A DNA stretch of 60,000 nucleotides from Owenia fusiformis (GCA_903813345.2 CAIIXF020000012.1:64001-124000), one strand, 5' to 3'; positions 1-10,720 are shown, counted from the stretch's first letter. The notes: generated from the letters alone by a model not told the origin. Numbers and translations: made by a program.

Positions 1-1604
1 GCCCAAATTTTGAAAATTTGAGGCCCATTTTCTTCAAAATTTGGCCTGAAATTAAAAAACAAGGCCTTAAAAGGCCCAGTAATGACCAAAAAGGCCCACT
101 TTTTGGGGCCTGAAGGTCTTGTTTGGCCCAAAACATTTTTTGGGCCCAATTTTTTTGGGCCCCCCTAATCCCCCAGTGTCGATAGTAGCATTTAGTCGCA
201 CATTTGATGCCAGGTCACCTTGTCGCGTACCTCTTCGGGAACCCCACATTTATGTGTGTACTCATGGAAGTAAATTCCCCGGTGTAGCCGAGAGCCACAA
301 ACTTTTCAACAGGTTCGAAATGACCAATTTCTCTCATATATACTCTAAATATTTTATTATTTAGCACCTACAAAGTATTGCAAATAACCATATGTAATTT
401 CAATAAGGAAACTTATCTGGCTACATATAAATTCAATATCAACACTAGCTGTTCTCTCAACACGTCCTGGCTTACCTTGTGGTGACAAACCCTGGATTTT
501 CGCTATTTATAGTTTATCAACACCTGGACGCATGCGCATTTTATACTTTATCGGGCACTTTAAGGCTCAATAAGAAAAATGGGTGAAGCGCTAGGAACTA
601 TGCATTTAATGAAGTGACATGCTTGACAGAAACTTCAATTTGAAAAGACGTTTTATAGAGTGTACCTAATGTGCAACTAATGAATCACAAGAATTTAATT
701 GAAATTAAACTTTTTCACACCATAAATTGACCCGCGTGACCAAAACATGGGTTACCATAGCAACCATAACTTTTGCCCAATCAGAACAGAGTAATCTATA
801 TTTTGATGTTTTTGTTGTTCGATGAGTATGTATTTTTTCTATGGTATGTGAAAGTTTCAAGGAAAAACATTGAAAAATAAAAAATTGAGAATGTTTTTGC
901 ATGAACTTATTGAACGACCTGGTACAATGCCTATTATGTAATGTACTGAATGATTACATGATAATTATCACACGTATTAACAGTTATAACTCTTCCCATC
1001 GGATGTGCTCAGATCACATAATATGCCTCATAATATCAGAACTTGTTTTTTTTATAATAAATACTCTTTATTTCTTAAAATCATAAATAAATTTCCATTG
1101 TTATTCACGGCGTAATCGCCCACAAAGGGCATTTCTACTGCCGCTTTAAGTGAATTTAAATTACAATATAATATAACATTTAGTCAAAGTCATAGTTAGA
1201 GTAAGAAAAATATACAATTTAGATACTATCTGTTTTTCTACCTGTCTGTACCCCCGTTGGTGCCCTGAATTTGAATTACTGTTATCGATTATTTAATAAA
1301 ATTCAAAACTGCCTTAAAGATTTTGGAATTGTTTTCATTTGTCAGATCTTTGTCGCCAAAAAGTAGGAAATTTGTCTTACCAAACAAAATGTGAAAAAAT
1401 AACCTTTTTTTACTCTGGTCGATTATGTGGGCCGATTCACTCAGAAAAAATCCGAACAGTGCTCGTAAAGCATTTATCATAATTACAAAGTTAAAACTAT
1501 TCCTAAGAGAATGCTGTTTTTATTTTACATGAAATCGTATTAGTTTTCATCAAATTAATTTTTTTAAACCCATGTCATAGTTTTTGCTTCAAAGCAGTTA
1601 ATTT

Positions 1605-1659
1605 GCGTCACCGTACAGAAAACTGTACTCCGCTATTTTTTGACGCTGTACGGTGACGC
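1605..1659. repeat. Perfect 14-bp inverted repeat (hairpin)
   Basis: GCGTCACCGTACAG at 1605-1618 is the exact reverse complement of 1646-1659, with a 27-base loop. It is GC-rich against an AT-rich background. It may be a small palindromic repeat; no function is inferred. Confidence 0.7.
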
Positions 1660-2667
1660 CTACCTACACGATGGTTAGGCGTGTCCTAATCAATGTGATA
1701 TAGTTTCTTTAATATTATTAAAAAGGCAGACATGTAATGTGTAATTATGGATGCAGTAATGTGAAGCCAATCAATTTATTTTTGTCATGATTTTGTCAAT
1801 GACGCACTTACATGAAAATATTACTGCTATCAATTTGAACTTTAATGTTTTAACATATAAAACAATACCATATTGTTTACACCTATTAATTTAGATGAAC
1901 AAAAAACCAGGCAACCGTTAACAACTATAAATATATGTTATTCATTATCCTGTGTTTGAAATGAATACTTTTCAAGCATATTTCCTGTTTATTTTCTAGA
2001 AAATGACTAAAGTATCTTAATTTAAGTCATTTGTAGAATTATGCAGTCGCTGATTACATTCCTATTTACTTTTGTTTTACATTTTGCGTAAATTAAGTAT
2101 GTCCACGATGGTATTTTCATCAACGCATTAAAGTTGAATAGTTTAATTCGACCTGTGGATTAATTGTTAAGTCGGTCATGTTATTTCACGAAAGATTAAG
2201 AAAACAGCGTGGACAGTACAACATCCGAATTCAGCAAACAGGAAACAATTTAACCGTTGTATAAAAATGAGAGGTAAGTCACTTCACTTACATTTTACAG
2301 GAACAAACTCTTAAGATAAGCAAAATCATTACGAAATTTTAATCAGAGGTGCGTTGATTCGCCGTAACAAATAATAGTTCGAAGAAACGTGAAAGTCGTG
2401 GTGACTTTGACATACACACAAGTGTGTTTAGTACAATTTAATAATTTATATTCGAGGGTAACGAACGCTAGAGCAATATTGGGGTCATTGACAGTTGGTT
2501 ATACTGAAACATTGGGGGCATTTTTGTTAATTTTGTTAGTTAAGGTAGAACTTCAGTGTTCATTGCACAGTCGGTTCGCGCATCTCTAATGCCAAAAACG
2601 AAAGCCTCGACGAAAACAGAATAAAACATCGATATTTGTTGATTCTTCTTACTATAAAGCGCGGTGG

Positions 2668-2706
2668 TCTGTCTGTCTCTCTCTCTTTCTGTCTCTCTGT
2701 CTGTCC
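2668..2706 (+). repeat. CTGT/CT microsatellite
   Basis: A run of CTGT and CT units is followed by a dispersed-repeat-like block (about 2823-2950) in which AGGTCAA recurs several times. This looks like a degraded interspersed repeat of the kind common in invertebrate genomes. Confidence 0.7.
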
Positions 2707-3177
2707 GGACATCTCCTCCTAGACCTTTTGACCTTGTGCCTTCATACTTGCACAACATACTATGTGGGTAGATGGGCAGACCATTGGGGCTGATGTGACC
2801 CTTGGCGGCCCATAATTAGGTTACCTGAGGTCAAGGTCAATGTTTATTGGTCAAGATCATCTCAAGGTCAAAGGTCAATATGTAAGTATTTGGCGTTTTA
2901 AGGACTTTGGATAAGTTTACCTCAATTCAAGCATCAGTCAAGGTCAAATGGTCGATATACAGGAATTAAGCATTTTATGGGGTCTGCTGCAATGTGGGGG
3001 ATGCTGTGACCCTTGGTTACCCACTCAAATGGGTAGATTGCTAGTTAGAATGCCTAGTCAGACATGTATTTTAATATAATTGTTAGTAAGATTGAGCATT
3101 TTCAAATAATAAAAGCGTGGTGGTACGATTTTTTCTGAAAAAAAATTGTTCAATTTACCATTCTAGTTATTCGTGCT

Positions 3178-3182
3178 GGAGC
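3178..3182 (+). repeat. Target site duplication GGAGC, left copy
   Basis: GGAGC lies directly before the 5' LTR and recurs directly after the 3' LTR at 7890-7894. A 5-bp duplication is usual for Ty3/gypsy integrases. Confidence 0.9.
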
Positions 3183-3336
3183 TGTCATAATATGTAGTCT
3201 TAACAATTATGTAAGCATTCATCAGACTGTACCATGTGCTTTTGTTGTTATGATAATTATGTACAAGGTCACGTGACCAAATATGATGCAACAATAAATC
3301 GATACTTAGAAGTCACTGATCTATGAGTTCAGTTCA
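3183..3336 (+). repeat. 5' LTR of the Ty3/gypsy element
   Basis: This 154-bp repeat starts TGTCATAATATG and ends GAGTTCAGTTCA. It contains an AATAAA hexamer at 3293-3298 that could act as the poly(A) signal. It is short for an LTR but matches the 3' copy in every base compared. Confidence 0.95.
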
Positions 3337-3354
3337 TGGTGTCTAGATTGGGAT
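3337..3354 (+). promoter_or_regulatory. Primer-binding site
   Basis: The 18 bases directly after the 5' LTR begin TGGTGTCTAGATTGGG. The leading TGG is complementary to a tRNA 3' CCA end, as expected for the minus-strand primer. The sequence resembles sites assigned to tRNA-Leu in related elements, but the tRNA identity is an inference. Confidence 0.75.
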
Positions 3355-3405
3355 TGAAATTTGGAATTTCATAGTTAAAATAATAGCTTGGAGTTATTAT
3401 ATAAT

Positions 3406-4497
3406 ATGGCCTACAAACTAGAACCACCAGAGATCTTCGACGTGACCAAGCCGAGAGAGTGGCGACACTGGAAGGCACGTTTCACGCGATTTAAGTCTGC
3501 TGCAAATTTGACGGGTCAAGATGGCGGTCAAAATGAAGGCGATGTTCGAGATGATACAAATGTCATTGACACGCTAATATACTGTATGGGAAGTAATGCA
3601 GAGACTATTTACAAGACATTCGTATATGCGGAGGGTGAAAACAAGAAGTCGTATGAAACTATTATGGAAAAATTCGACCATTATTTTATGCCCAAAGTTA
3701 ACCTGATCGAGGAGCAGAAGACATTTCATTCCATGGTTCAGAAATCAGGTGAGACTTGCGATAGCTTTTTACGTCGTTTATATGATCATGGGGACGTTTG
3801 CGAGTTCGAAAATACAGAGAGGGAAATCATGCATCAATTTATAAATGGGATGTTGAACTCTGATCTAGCTGAGAAAGTCAAAATTATGGACTATAAAAAG
3901 CTGACACTTGCGAAAGTTATCGAAATGGCGCGAATAAGGGAGCATGTCGCACCCGTGCATACACAATTGGAAACCCCGCATGTCGATGACGTCACCAGGA
4001 GGGTTCGTGTCAAGTCAAAGAAGGACTATAGCAGCAAGTTTAAATGTACAAAATGTGGACTATCTCATAAGAAGAGAGAGTGTCCTGCATATGGCAAAAA
4101 CTGTCTAAAGTGTGGATTAATGAATCACTTCAAACGTTGCTGCAAGACAATTGATATAAAACATGACAAAAAGAAATTGCATGAAGTTGAACATGTCCAT
4201 GATGATTATGGATCTGATGATACTGACTGTTTGTTCCTGAGTGACTTGGTCACAGATACACAATCATGTGATACGTCTACATTTATACAATCGTGTGATC
4301 CAGATATACAAGTGTGCGATCCAGATACACAATCATGTGATACGTCTACATTTATACAATCGTTTGATCCAGCTATACAAGTGTGTGATCCAAATACACA
4401 GTCGTGTGATCCAGCTAATCATTCATGTGATCCTGTTTCTATGATATGTGTGATATTGATGAAGTACATGAAGTGGTCGAAGAACCACCATGGTTGA
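3406..4497 (+). CDS. gag: Gag-like protein of the Ty3/gypsy element
   Basis: This is the structural protein expected to package the element RNA. The first ATG in the open frame (3406) gives 363 residues starting MAYKLEPPEIF. The N-terminal two-thirds resembles a retrotransposon capsid region. Near residues 210-245 are two adjacent zinc knuckles, CTKCGLSHKKREC and CLKCGLMNHFKRCC, typical of nucleocapsid. The C-terminal tail is a Cys/Asp-rich repeat: a 69-bp DNA unit (23 residues) repeats at 4255 and 4324. The gag frame ends at 4497, overlapping the pol frame (open from 4431) by 67 bases in the -1 frame. Confidence 0.9.
   Translation: MAYKLEPPEIFDVTKPREWRHWKARFTRFKSAANLTGQDGGQNEGDVRDDTNVIDTLIYCMGSNAETIYKTFVYAEGENKKSYETIMEKFDHYFMPKVNLIEEQKTFHSMVQKSGETCDSFLRRLYDHGDVCEFENTEREIMHQFINGMLNSDLAEKVKIMDYKKLTLAKVIEMARIREHVAPVHTQLETPHVDDVTRRVRVKSKKDYSSKFKCTKCGLSHKKRECPAYGKNCLKCGLMNHFKRCCKTIDIKHDKKKLHEVEHVHDDYGSDDTDCLFLSDLVTDTQSCDTSTFIQSCDPDIQVCDPDTQSCDTSTFIQSFDPAIQVCDPNTQSCDPANHSCDPVSMICVILMKYMKWSKNHHG
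4255..4437 (+). repeat. Minisatellite in the gag C-terminus (69-bp unit)
   Basis: GATACACAATCATGTGATAC recurs at 4255 and 4324, with a degenerate third pass to 4437. The unit is 69 bp, a multiple of three, and encodes a repeated pattern of QSCD and QVCDP words. It lies directly before the gag-pol overlap. Confidence 0.85.
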
Positions 4498-7400
4498 TTG
4501 ATCTAAATATAAATGGTGAAAACATGTGTTTTAAAATTGATAGTGGTGCTGATGCTTCGGTTATTTCTGTAGATGCATACAAAAGAATGAAAATTAACCG
4601 TCCAGTGCTAAGTAAACCTACTGCAAAATTTCAGAGCCCTGGGGGTAAAGTTAAGTGCATAGGAGCATTTGTTGCTAGGGTTGTATTCAATGGTAGTAAA
4701 GTGTACAAAACAACAATTCATGTAGTTGATAGCTCAAATTCAGCTAATTTGTTATCCAGGGGGGCTGCTACAAGTATGGGTCTCATGAAACGTTTGAATA
4801 ACCTGGATATCAAAGATCCTAGCATGTATGGGGAAATTGGGGATGTAAAATGTAATCCTGTTTCCATTACATTGAAACCTAACGCACAGCCTTATAGTAT
4901 TTCTGCACCAAGACGTGTAAGTTTACCTTTGATGCCTAAGGTCAAGGCTAAGTTGAATAAATTGTGTGAACAAGGTGTCATAACACCAGTAACAGAGCCT
5001 GTTGATTGGTGTGCTCCTATTGTATGTGCAGAAAAGAAAAATGATTCTGAGCCTAGAATATGTGTTGACTTGAGAAAACTTAATGCTAGCATAAAAAGAG
5101 AAAAGTTTGTTCTTCCAACTACTGATGATCTTGTGCATAAACTTAAAAGATCTACCGTATTCTCTACATTAGATGCTTCAAGTAGTTTTCATGGTTTGCG
5201 GCTCGATGAGAATAGTTCGAAACTCACAACTTTTATTACACCATTCGGGCGGTATAGATACTTACGCATGCCATTTGGGTTGAATTTTGCGAGTGAGAAA
5301 TATCAAAGTGTGATGATGGATATATTTAAAAATCATGCCGGTGTAGAAATCATAATTGATGACATGATAGTTCACGGTAAAGATAAAGAAGAGCATGATA
5401 CGCGATTAGCTGCGGTTTTGGCTACTATAAAAGAATATGGTATAAAACTCAATCAGCGTAAATGCAAGTTCGCTCAAAAGGAAGTTATATTTTTCGGGCT
5501 AAAAATTTCAGCGAAGGGGATAAGTCCTACCGAAGATAAGGTACGCGCAATATGTAAAATTAAGCGACCGGAAGATAAATCAGCTGTTAGACGCTTCTTA
5601 GGAATGGTAAATTATTTAGGTAAGTTTGTTCCTAATATGTCTACTGTCGCTGCACCGCTGCATGTTTTATTGCGGAAAGATACCGTATTCGCTTGGGATA
5701 GTGCACAGCAAGCTGCTTTTGACAAAATAAAGCAACTTATAAGTAAAGCGCCAGTCTTAGCATTTTATGATGTTGAAAAACCAACTATTGTTTGTGCTGA
5801 TAGTAGTTCTTTTGGACTGGGTGCTTGTTTGTTTCAACGTCACGGTCCGGATGATGTTCGACCTGTTTGCTATGCGTCCCGCACTTTGAGTGATGCTGAA
5901 AAGAAAAATGCGATGATAGAAAAGGAATGCCTAGCATCGGTATGGGCATCCGAGAGATTTAGTCGGTATTTGATTGGTTTAGATGAATATGAGTTGATCA
6001 GTGATCATCGTCCACTGATTCCGCTCATAAATACAAAAGATATAGATCAAACACCGCTTCGTTGTCAAAGATTGCTAATGAGACTAATGCGATTTAACCC
6101 GAAAGCAAGATATGTACCTGGCAAGGATCCAGAAATGGTTATTGCGGATTGTCTTAGTCGCGCTCCGTTGCCAGATTGCGAGGAGAAATGTGAAATAGAG
6201 TCTCAACAAGAAGTTGAAAGATATTTATGTCATGTTGAAGACAATAGACCAATTGCGGATTATTTGATTAACCAGATAAAGACTGTTACTTCTACTGATT
6301 CGGAACTTGAACTTGTTAAAGACTATATTGTGCATGGTTGGCCAAATTCAATAAAGTCAGTTCCAACAGATATTAAAATGTACTATAAAGATCAAGGTAT
6401 GCTTTCTATTTACAATGGAATAGTTACATTTGGTTCAAGAATAGTAGTACCAAGATCGTTGCGACCGGATATATTACAAAGAATTCATGATGGACATTTA
6501 GGAATTTCAAAATGTCGCGAAAGAGCCAAACAAAGTGTATGGTGGCCCGGCATAAGTTCAGATATTCAGTCGGTTGTTATGAAATGTGATCATTGTTTAA
6601 CACATAGTAATACTCAGAGAAAACAACCTTTGATTCCAACTCCATTACCAGTCCGTCCATGGAGTCACATATGTGCAGATTTGTGTGAATATGAAATGAA
6701 ACATTATCTTGTTGTTGTGGATTATTACTCAAGATTTCCTGAAGTAGCACTAATGAATAAAGATACAACTGCGCGAAATGTTATCGATAAGATGAAAAGC
6801 ATCTTCGCACGTTTTGGGTTGCCTGATGAGTTAACCAGTGATAATGGTCCTCAGTTTACCAGTAATGAATTTGCGGATTTTGCTAATGACTATGACTTTA
6901 AACATACCACTAGTTCGCCACATTTTCCACAGGCCAATGGGCAAATCGAGCGTGGCGTCCAGATAATTAAGCGTTTTCTAACTCAGAAAGACCCTTGCAA
7001 AGCATTATTAGCATACAGGTCAACACCAATTCAAGCTACAGGATTTTCACCTGCACAAATGCTAATGGGTAGACAGTTGAGAACTACAATACCAACTATG
7101 CCTTGTAACCTAATGCCAAAGTGGCCTAATCTTAAAAATGTTGCAAAACAAGATAAAATTACCAAACAGTCATATAAACGTTACTATGACAACCACCATG
7201 GGGTAAGGGATTTGGTTCCTTTGATTCCAGGAGATTCAGTGCGTATTAAACATGATAAAGAATCTGATTGGTCAAATAAGGGTATTGTTCAATCCAAGCA
7301 TGATGCTCCTAGGTCATATATTGTAAAAACAGATAGGGGACTATATAGACGCAATAGACGTCATATAATGCCAGATAAGACGGATGTGAAGTTTCATGAT

Positions 7401-7637
7401 AATCCTTCTCACACTCTTGAAAAGTCATATCTGCCTCAAGTTCCTGTTGTACCAATTATAGATCCACCCACTGATTGTGATAATAAACAGCCAAGTGATG
7501 CACCACTTCCAGTTACACAAGTGCAATCACCTGGTAAAATTAAACCTGACATTAGTATGTGTCCTACTGACAGTAAACCAGTCACTCGTGCCAGTAGAGG
7601 CCTTATAATAAAAAGACCTGCAAGATATTGTGATTAG
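4446..7637 (+). CDS. pol: Pol polyprotein (PR-RT-RH-IN) of the Ty3/gypsy element
   Basis: From the first ATG the frame encodes 1063 residues; in the element it is probably made as a Gag-Pol fusion. Domains in order: aspartic protease with DSGA at about residues 32-35; reverse transcriptase with LDASSSFHGLRL and MPFGLNFASE, and active-site pair DD at 305-306; RNase H with VCADSSSFGLG (about 452) and ISDHRPL; integrase with a zinc-binding HHCC region (near HDGHLG ... CDHC), then ADLCEY, TSDNGPQF and ANGQIERG supplying the D-D-E triad. The frame has no internal stop. The RT motif reads IIDD rather than the common YxDD. Confidence 0.95.
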   Translation: MCDIDEVHEVVEEPPWLIDLNINGENMCFKIDSGADASVISVDAYKRMKINRPVLSKPTAKFQSPGGKVKCIGAFVARVVFNGSKVYKTTIHVVDSSNSANLLSRGAATSMGLMKRLNNLDIKDPSMYGEIGDVKCNPVSITLKPNAQPYSISAPRRVSLPLMPKVKAKLNKLCEQGVITPVTEPVDWCAPIVCAEKKNDSEPRICVDLRKLNASIKREKFVLPTTDDLVHKLKRSTVFSTLDASSSFHGLRLDENSSKLTTFITPFGRYRYLRMPFGLNFASEKYQSVMMDIFKNHAGVEIIIDDMIVHGKDKEEHDTRLAAVLATIKEYGIKLNQRKCKFAQKEVIFFGLKISAKGISPTEDKVRAICKIKRPEDKSAVRRFLGMVNYLGKFVPNMSTVAAPLHVLLRKDTVFAWDSAQQAAFDKIKQLISKAPVLAFYDVEKPTIVCADSSSFGLGACLFQRHGPDDVRPVCYASRTLSDAEKKNAMIEKECLASVWASERFSRYLIGLDEYELISDHRPLIPLINTKDIDQTPLRCQRLLMRLMRFNPKARYVPGKDPEMVIADCLSRAPLPDCEEKCEIESQQEVERYLCHVEDNRPIADYLINQIKTVTSTDSELELVKDYIVHGWPNSIKSVPTDIKMYYKDQGMLSIYNGIVTFGSRIVVPRSLRPDILQRIHDGHLGISKCRERAKQSVWWPGISSDIQSVVMKCDHCLTHSNTQRKQPLIPTPLPVRPWSHICADLCEYEMKHYLVVVDYYSRFPEVALMNKDTTARNVIDKMKSIFARFGLPDELTSDNGPQFTSNEFADFANDYDFKHTTSSPHFPQANGQIERGVQIIKRFLTQKDPCKALLAYRSTPIQATGFSPAQMLMGRQLRTTIPTMPCNLMPKWPNLKNVAKQDKITKQSYKRYYDNHHGVRDLVPLIPGDSVRIKHDKESDWSNKGIVQSKHDAPRSYIVKTDRGLYRRNRRHIMPDKTDVKFHDNPSHTLEKSYLPQVPVVPIIDPPTDCDNKQPSDAPLPVTQVQSPGKIKPDISMCPTDSKPVTRASRGLIIKRPARYCD

Positions 7638-7720
7638 AAACAGATTTATTTGGTCAATACAGTGATATAATATTAACATTTATTTGAAACGTTTTGAACT
7701 TAAAATGATTGTTCATTTTT

Positions 7721-7735
7721 GGAAAAAAGGGAAGA
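7721..7735 (+). promoter_or_regulatory. Polypurine tract
   Basis: GGAAAAAAGGGAAGA is all purine and abuts the 3' LTR. This is the expected plus-strand primer for reverse transcription. Confidence 0.85.
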
Positions 7736-7889
7736 TGTCATAATATGTAGTCTTAACAATTATGTAAGCATTCATCAGACTGTACCATGTGCTTTTGTTG
7801 TTATGATAATTATGTACAAGGTCACGTGACCAAATATGATGCAACAATAAATCGATACTTAGAAGTCACTGATCTATGAGTTCAGTTCA
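7736..7889 (+). repeat. 3' LTR of the Ty3/gypsy element
   Basis: This 154-bp copy is identical to the 5' LTR in every base compared by eye. It is followed directly by the GGAGC target duplication. An AATAAA occurs at 7846-7851. Confidence 0.95.
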
Positions 7890-7896
7890 GGAGCCT

Positions 7897-8117
7897 CAAA
7901 TTGAAGGAATTTAAGAGAAGATCACAATTATTGTATTGTTTTCTGATATGTGCCTCAAACAATTCAAAATGGCTGCCTAGCAGTGTATGAGGGGTCGGGA
8001 AAACATGAATTTGCGATAATTTTATACTTTAATTGAAGGAATTTTAGAGTTTATCACAATTATGGTATTGTTTTTCTGATTTGCGCCTCGGAAAATTCGA
8101 AATGGTTGCCTTGCAGG
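7897..8117 (+). repeat. Tandem duplication, about 132-bp spacing
   Basis: The segment from about 7900 (ATTGAAGGAATTTAAGAG) recurs at about 8032 (ATTGAAGGAATTTTAGAG), each followed by a similar CACAATTAT...TGCCTxGCAG sequence. It lies between the retrotransposon and the host gene. Beyond it, to 9203, there is nothing recognisable. Confidence 0.7.
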
Positions 8118-9203
8118 AATTCGCAATTCTAAAATGTATTTTTTCATTTGGTTGTTTTGTTTTAGATTGCAATCCAATGAGGTGTATATAAAAGATTTTC
8201 TTTCCTGTTATCTCAAAATCTGCTTGGAACTGTACCATTGGATTAACATGGGAAATTACTCAAAGAGAAAATTCTAGGGATTAAAGAAGGAGTCGGCACT
8301 AAATAATTTGACAAGTTATTGGCATACATAAAACCTATTTAAAACAGCTTTTAAATTATTCAAAAGCGTTGAGCATCATTGATTCCCAGCTCTCTGAAGT
8401 TTGAAAAATAACAATACCTGCATGGGTGTTAATCCATGGATAATCCTCGAAAATGAGAAATATTTTTTGGGATTATATGGTGTAATCTTATAGTTAATTA
8501 GACGTTTTAAAGTGTATTCGTGTTTTAAAGATGAAAAACATAAGCGAAATGCATGAAAAATCTCCCCCAATTCATTCTACAAACAACTCGCGCCCCTTTA
8601 CGATTTTTCAGTATATTTCTAGGACACCTATTAATCTGTAGTAAATTAACGATTTTCACGTATTCAAAATAATATAGCGGAACGCAGGTACACTATCATA
8701 TGACGAATGTAATTTAGAAACCCAATTTCAATTAGCTCCATGCTCATATATACAGTAACATTCCACATAACTCCAAATATTCAAGGGTGCTACAAATTTT
8801 CGAAAATCCAACGATATGCGTGATGTTATCACGTCACACCATCGTGGCAAGATCATTGTCCAAATCACTCTAGTTTTGCGACATTAAACACAGAAGAAGA
8901 CTTCCCCGGTTAGGACAAGTTTAGGGAATAATTCAGAATCGGTTTTCGATTGTTTTAATATTTTACTATTTGCTGTTTGATGTATTAAACCATTTGTTTC
9001 TCTATATTTTGCTGGTTTGATGTGTTTAAACATTATATCAAATATTTATGATGTTCAAATAAATTTGCAATATTTCAAATCTAAACCTTGATTAACGAGC
9101 CATTTCTAACATTATGTTATAAACACAAGTTCGATAATAGGGCAGATCACTTTTGATAGTACAGCATATTAATAAACGCGTCTGTCCTAGTGGGACACAC
9201 GAT

Positions 9204-9278
9204 ATGTCTCTCGCAAAGATGTTCTATATTGCTCTTAGTTTTCTGATTACGCTGGGACTCAGTTCCGTATTCTGTCAG
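9204..9278 (+). CDS. Exon 1: signal peptide
   Basis: Twenty-five codons begin at ATG 9204, with a purine at -3, and read MSLAKMFYIALSF then a hydrophobic run to SSVFCQ. This is a typical cleavable signal peptide directing secretion. The exon ends TGTCAG followed by the strong donor GTAAGA, phase 0. An upstream in-frame region has no better ATG. Any non-coding 5' exons or promoter were not identified. Confidence 0.75.
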
Positions 9279-9419
9279 GTAAGATACGTTCAGATAAGTT
9301 TCATCTGTTTGTACAGTTTGATAAACGATTTTCTGGAAAATATCACACGGATTTCAATAATATCCGAAATATTACTAGCTGCTATTGTACAGATAACACA
9401 TTAATCGTGGGATAATTTA

Positions 9420-9436
9420 TATATATATATATATAT
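9420..9436. repeat. AT dinucleotide run in intron 1
   Basis: A short (AT)n stretch about 140 bases downstream of the exon 1 donor. It is ordinary microsatellite sequence. Confidence 0.7.
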
Positions 9437-9598
9437 CTAATGATTTTATTGAATTATAAGTTTAAAGTTTTTTCAAAAACCGTTTAATGTTTCTCGTACA
9501 AAATAATTGTATGTTTTTTAAATAAAGATACACCAATCTTCTTATTTATACGCAACCCGTTGGAAATTACAGCGCAGAATTAAATTTTTGTTTGCAAG

Positions 9599-9773
9599 CT
9601 CTGTAATCGTCCATCAAACGATCAAATTAAAAACGGGATTATTAAATCGATATGTTCCACGAGGGGTTGTTCTTTGCTGACGATCAAATGCGACCGCTGC
9701 TTCAAACAAGTTGGTGAAGAGAGGATTAGATGCGTAGGAGGAAAATGGGCCGCGATAAACAGTCGCTGTGTCC
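9599..9773 (+). CDS. Exon 2: first sushi/CCP domain
   Basis: The acceptor TTTGTTTGCAAG precedes LCNRPSNDQIKNG, and the exon ends at VGGKWAAINSRCV before the donor GTAAGC. The pattern Cys ... Cys-x(3)-GKW-x(5)-Cys is the C-terminal half of a complement control protein module. There are seven cysteines rather than four, so it may be a divergent CCP. Start phase is 0, matching exon 1; end phase is 1. Confidence 0.75.
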
Positions 9774-9985
9774 GTAAGCAATAAGCATGATCTTTTGTAT
9801 TTTTCTAATTCTGAATTCATTTAAATAGCATTTCATAAGTCAATTAGTATTATGATTTCAAGGGTGAAACTAAGTAAATATTTATTTATAAAAATTTAAA
9901 GGACAAAGAGACATTAGTACAATGCAATAGACTTTAATGTAGATGCAGGTACATGTAGAAGGTACATGTAGCAGTGTGAACGACT

Positions 9986-10720
9986 AAATAAATAAAACAT
10001 TTCAATTCAATTCATCAATCATTCTTTTATTTCAAATGTTTAAGGTACACATTGACATGAAAAAGACACCCCGTGGGGTGTATAAGTTCCATGTTTAACA
10101 TACAATATATATATTATTTATACAATTAACAGTCAGATTATATGGAAACGAAAAATGACAAAGCATAAATTACATCATAATAAGATAAAGTAATGAGAGG
10201 AAAGCATTTTTCAAAGTAAGTCTAATAATGACTCAGCAAATCAAACTTTAACTGAAAATGATTTGATATGTTTAGACTCTTTGAGATCAAGTGAAAGAGT
10301 ATTGTAAAGTAATGGGCCACTTGTTTCAATTGATTTTCTTCCTATTTCTGTTCTGAATTTTTTTACAGTTAAATTCTTATTGATTCTTGTGTCATGATTA
10401 TGAATTGCTGTTCTTGGAACGAATAAATTTTTGAAAAGGAAATTCTGGAGATCCAGAAACAGTTTTCTGAGCAAAGCTAGCGGTTTGTAGTTTATTATTA
10501 TGTCAAATATATTCAATATTTTCAATTTTGAAAAGAGAGGTCCCGAAGGAGCTAGACGATCGGAATAAGTGATAACTCTCAAGAATTTATTTTGCAGGAC
10601 ATACAATTTTTGAATGAGTTTTTATGGCATTTCCCTATAAAATGTTACAATAGCTTAAATAGGAATAAATCATGGGGTAGTAGATATTGGTCATTGTATC
10701 TGAAGTCAGTCTATGTCTAG
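9986..10720 (-). mobile_element. 5'-truncated CR1-like LINE fragment (decayed)
   Basis: Read on the minus strand, the fragment encodes the C-terminal end of a non-LTR reverse transcriptase: YYPMIYSYLSYCNIL, then FLRVITYSDRLAPSGPLF, then DTRINKN and a GPLLYN motif. At least one stop and one frameshift break it near 10610-10640. The 3' end carries a TTGAA-type tail, seen on the + strand as TTCAATTCAATTC near 10000. It lies in intron 2. Confidence 0.75.

Larger units (their letters stand above)
1..3177. other. Upstream intergenic DNA, no gene seen
   Basis: No convincing coding exon was found. The first 170 bases are a low-complexity stretch rich in GGCCC and GGGCC words that can pair with one another. 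The rest is AT-rich single-copy-looking DNA with a short hairpin (1605-1659), a CTGT/CT microsatellite and a block of repeated GGTCAA words (about 2823-2950). The only open frames are short and lack domain signatures. Confidence 0.6.
3183..7889 (+). mobile_element. Ty3/gypsy-type LTR retrotransposon, apparently full length
   Basis: The element is 4707 bp, with two 154-bp LTRs that look identical base for base and are bounded by TG and CA. It is flanked by a 5-bp direct duplication, GGAGC, at 3178-3182 and 7890-7894. Internal order is primer-binding site, gag, then pol (protease, reverse transcriptase, RNase H, integrase), then polypurine tract. Integrase after RNase H is the Ty3/gypsy (Metaviridae) order. 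There is no envelope-like frame. Identical LTRs and open frames imply recent insertion. It sits upstream of the host gene in the same orientation. Confidence 0.95.

Noticed and set aside
1-180. Possible structured RNA in the GGCCC-rich start
   Set aside because: The pairing words are short and repetitive, which is better explained by low-complexity sequence; no conserved fold could be judged from one copy.
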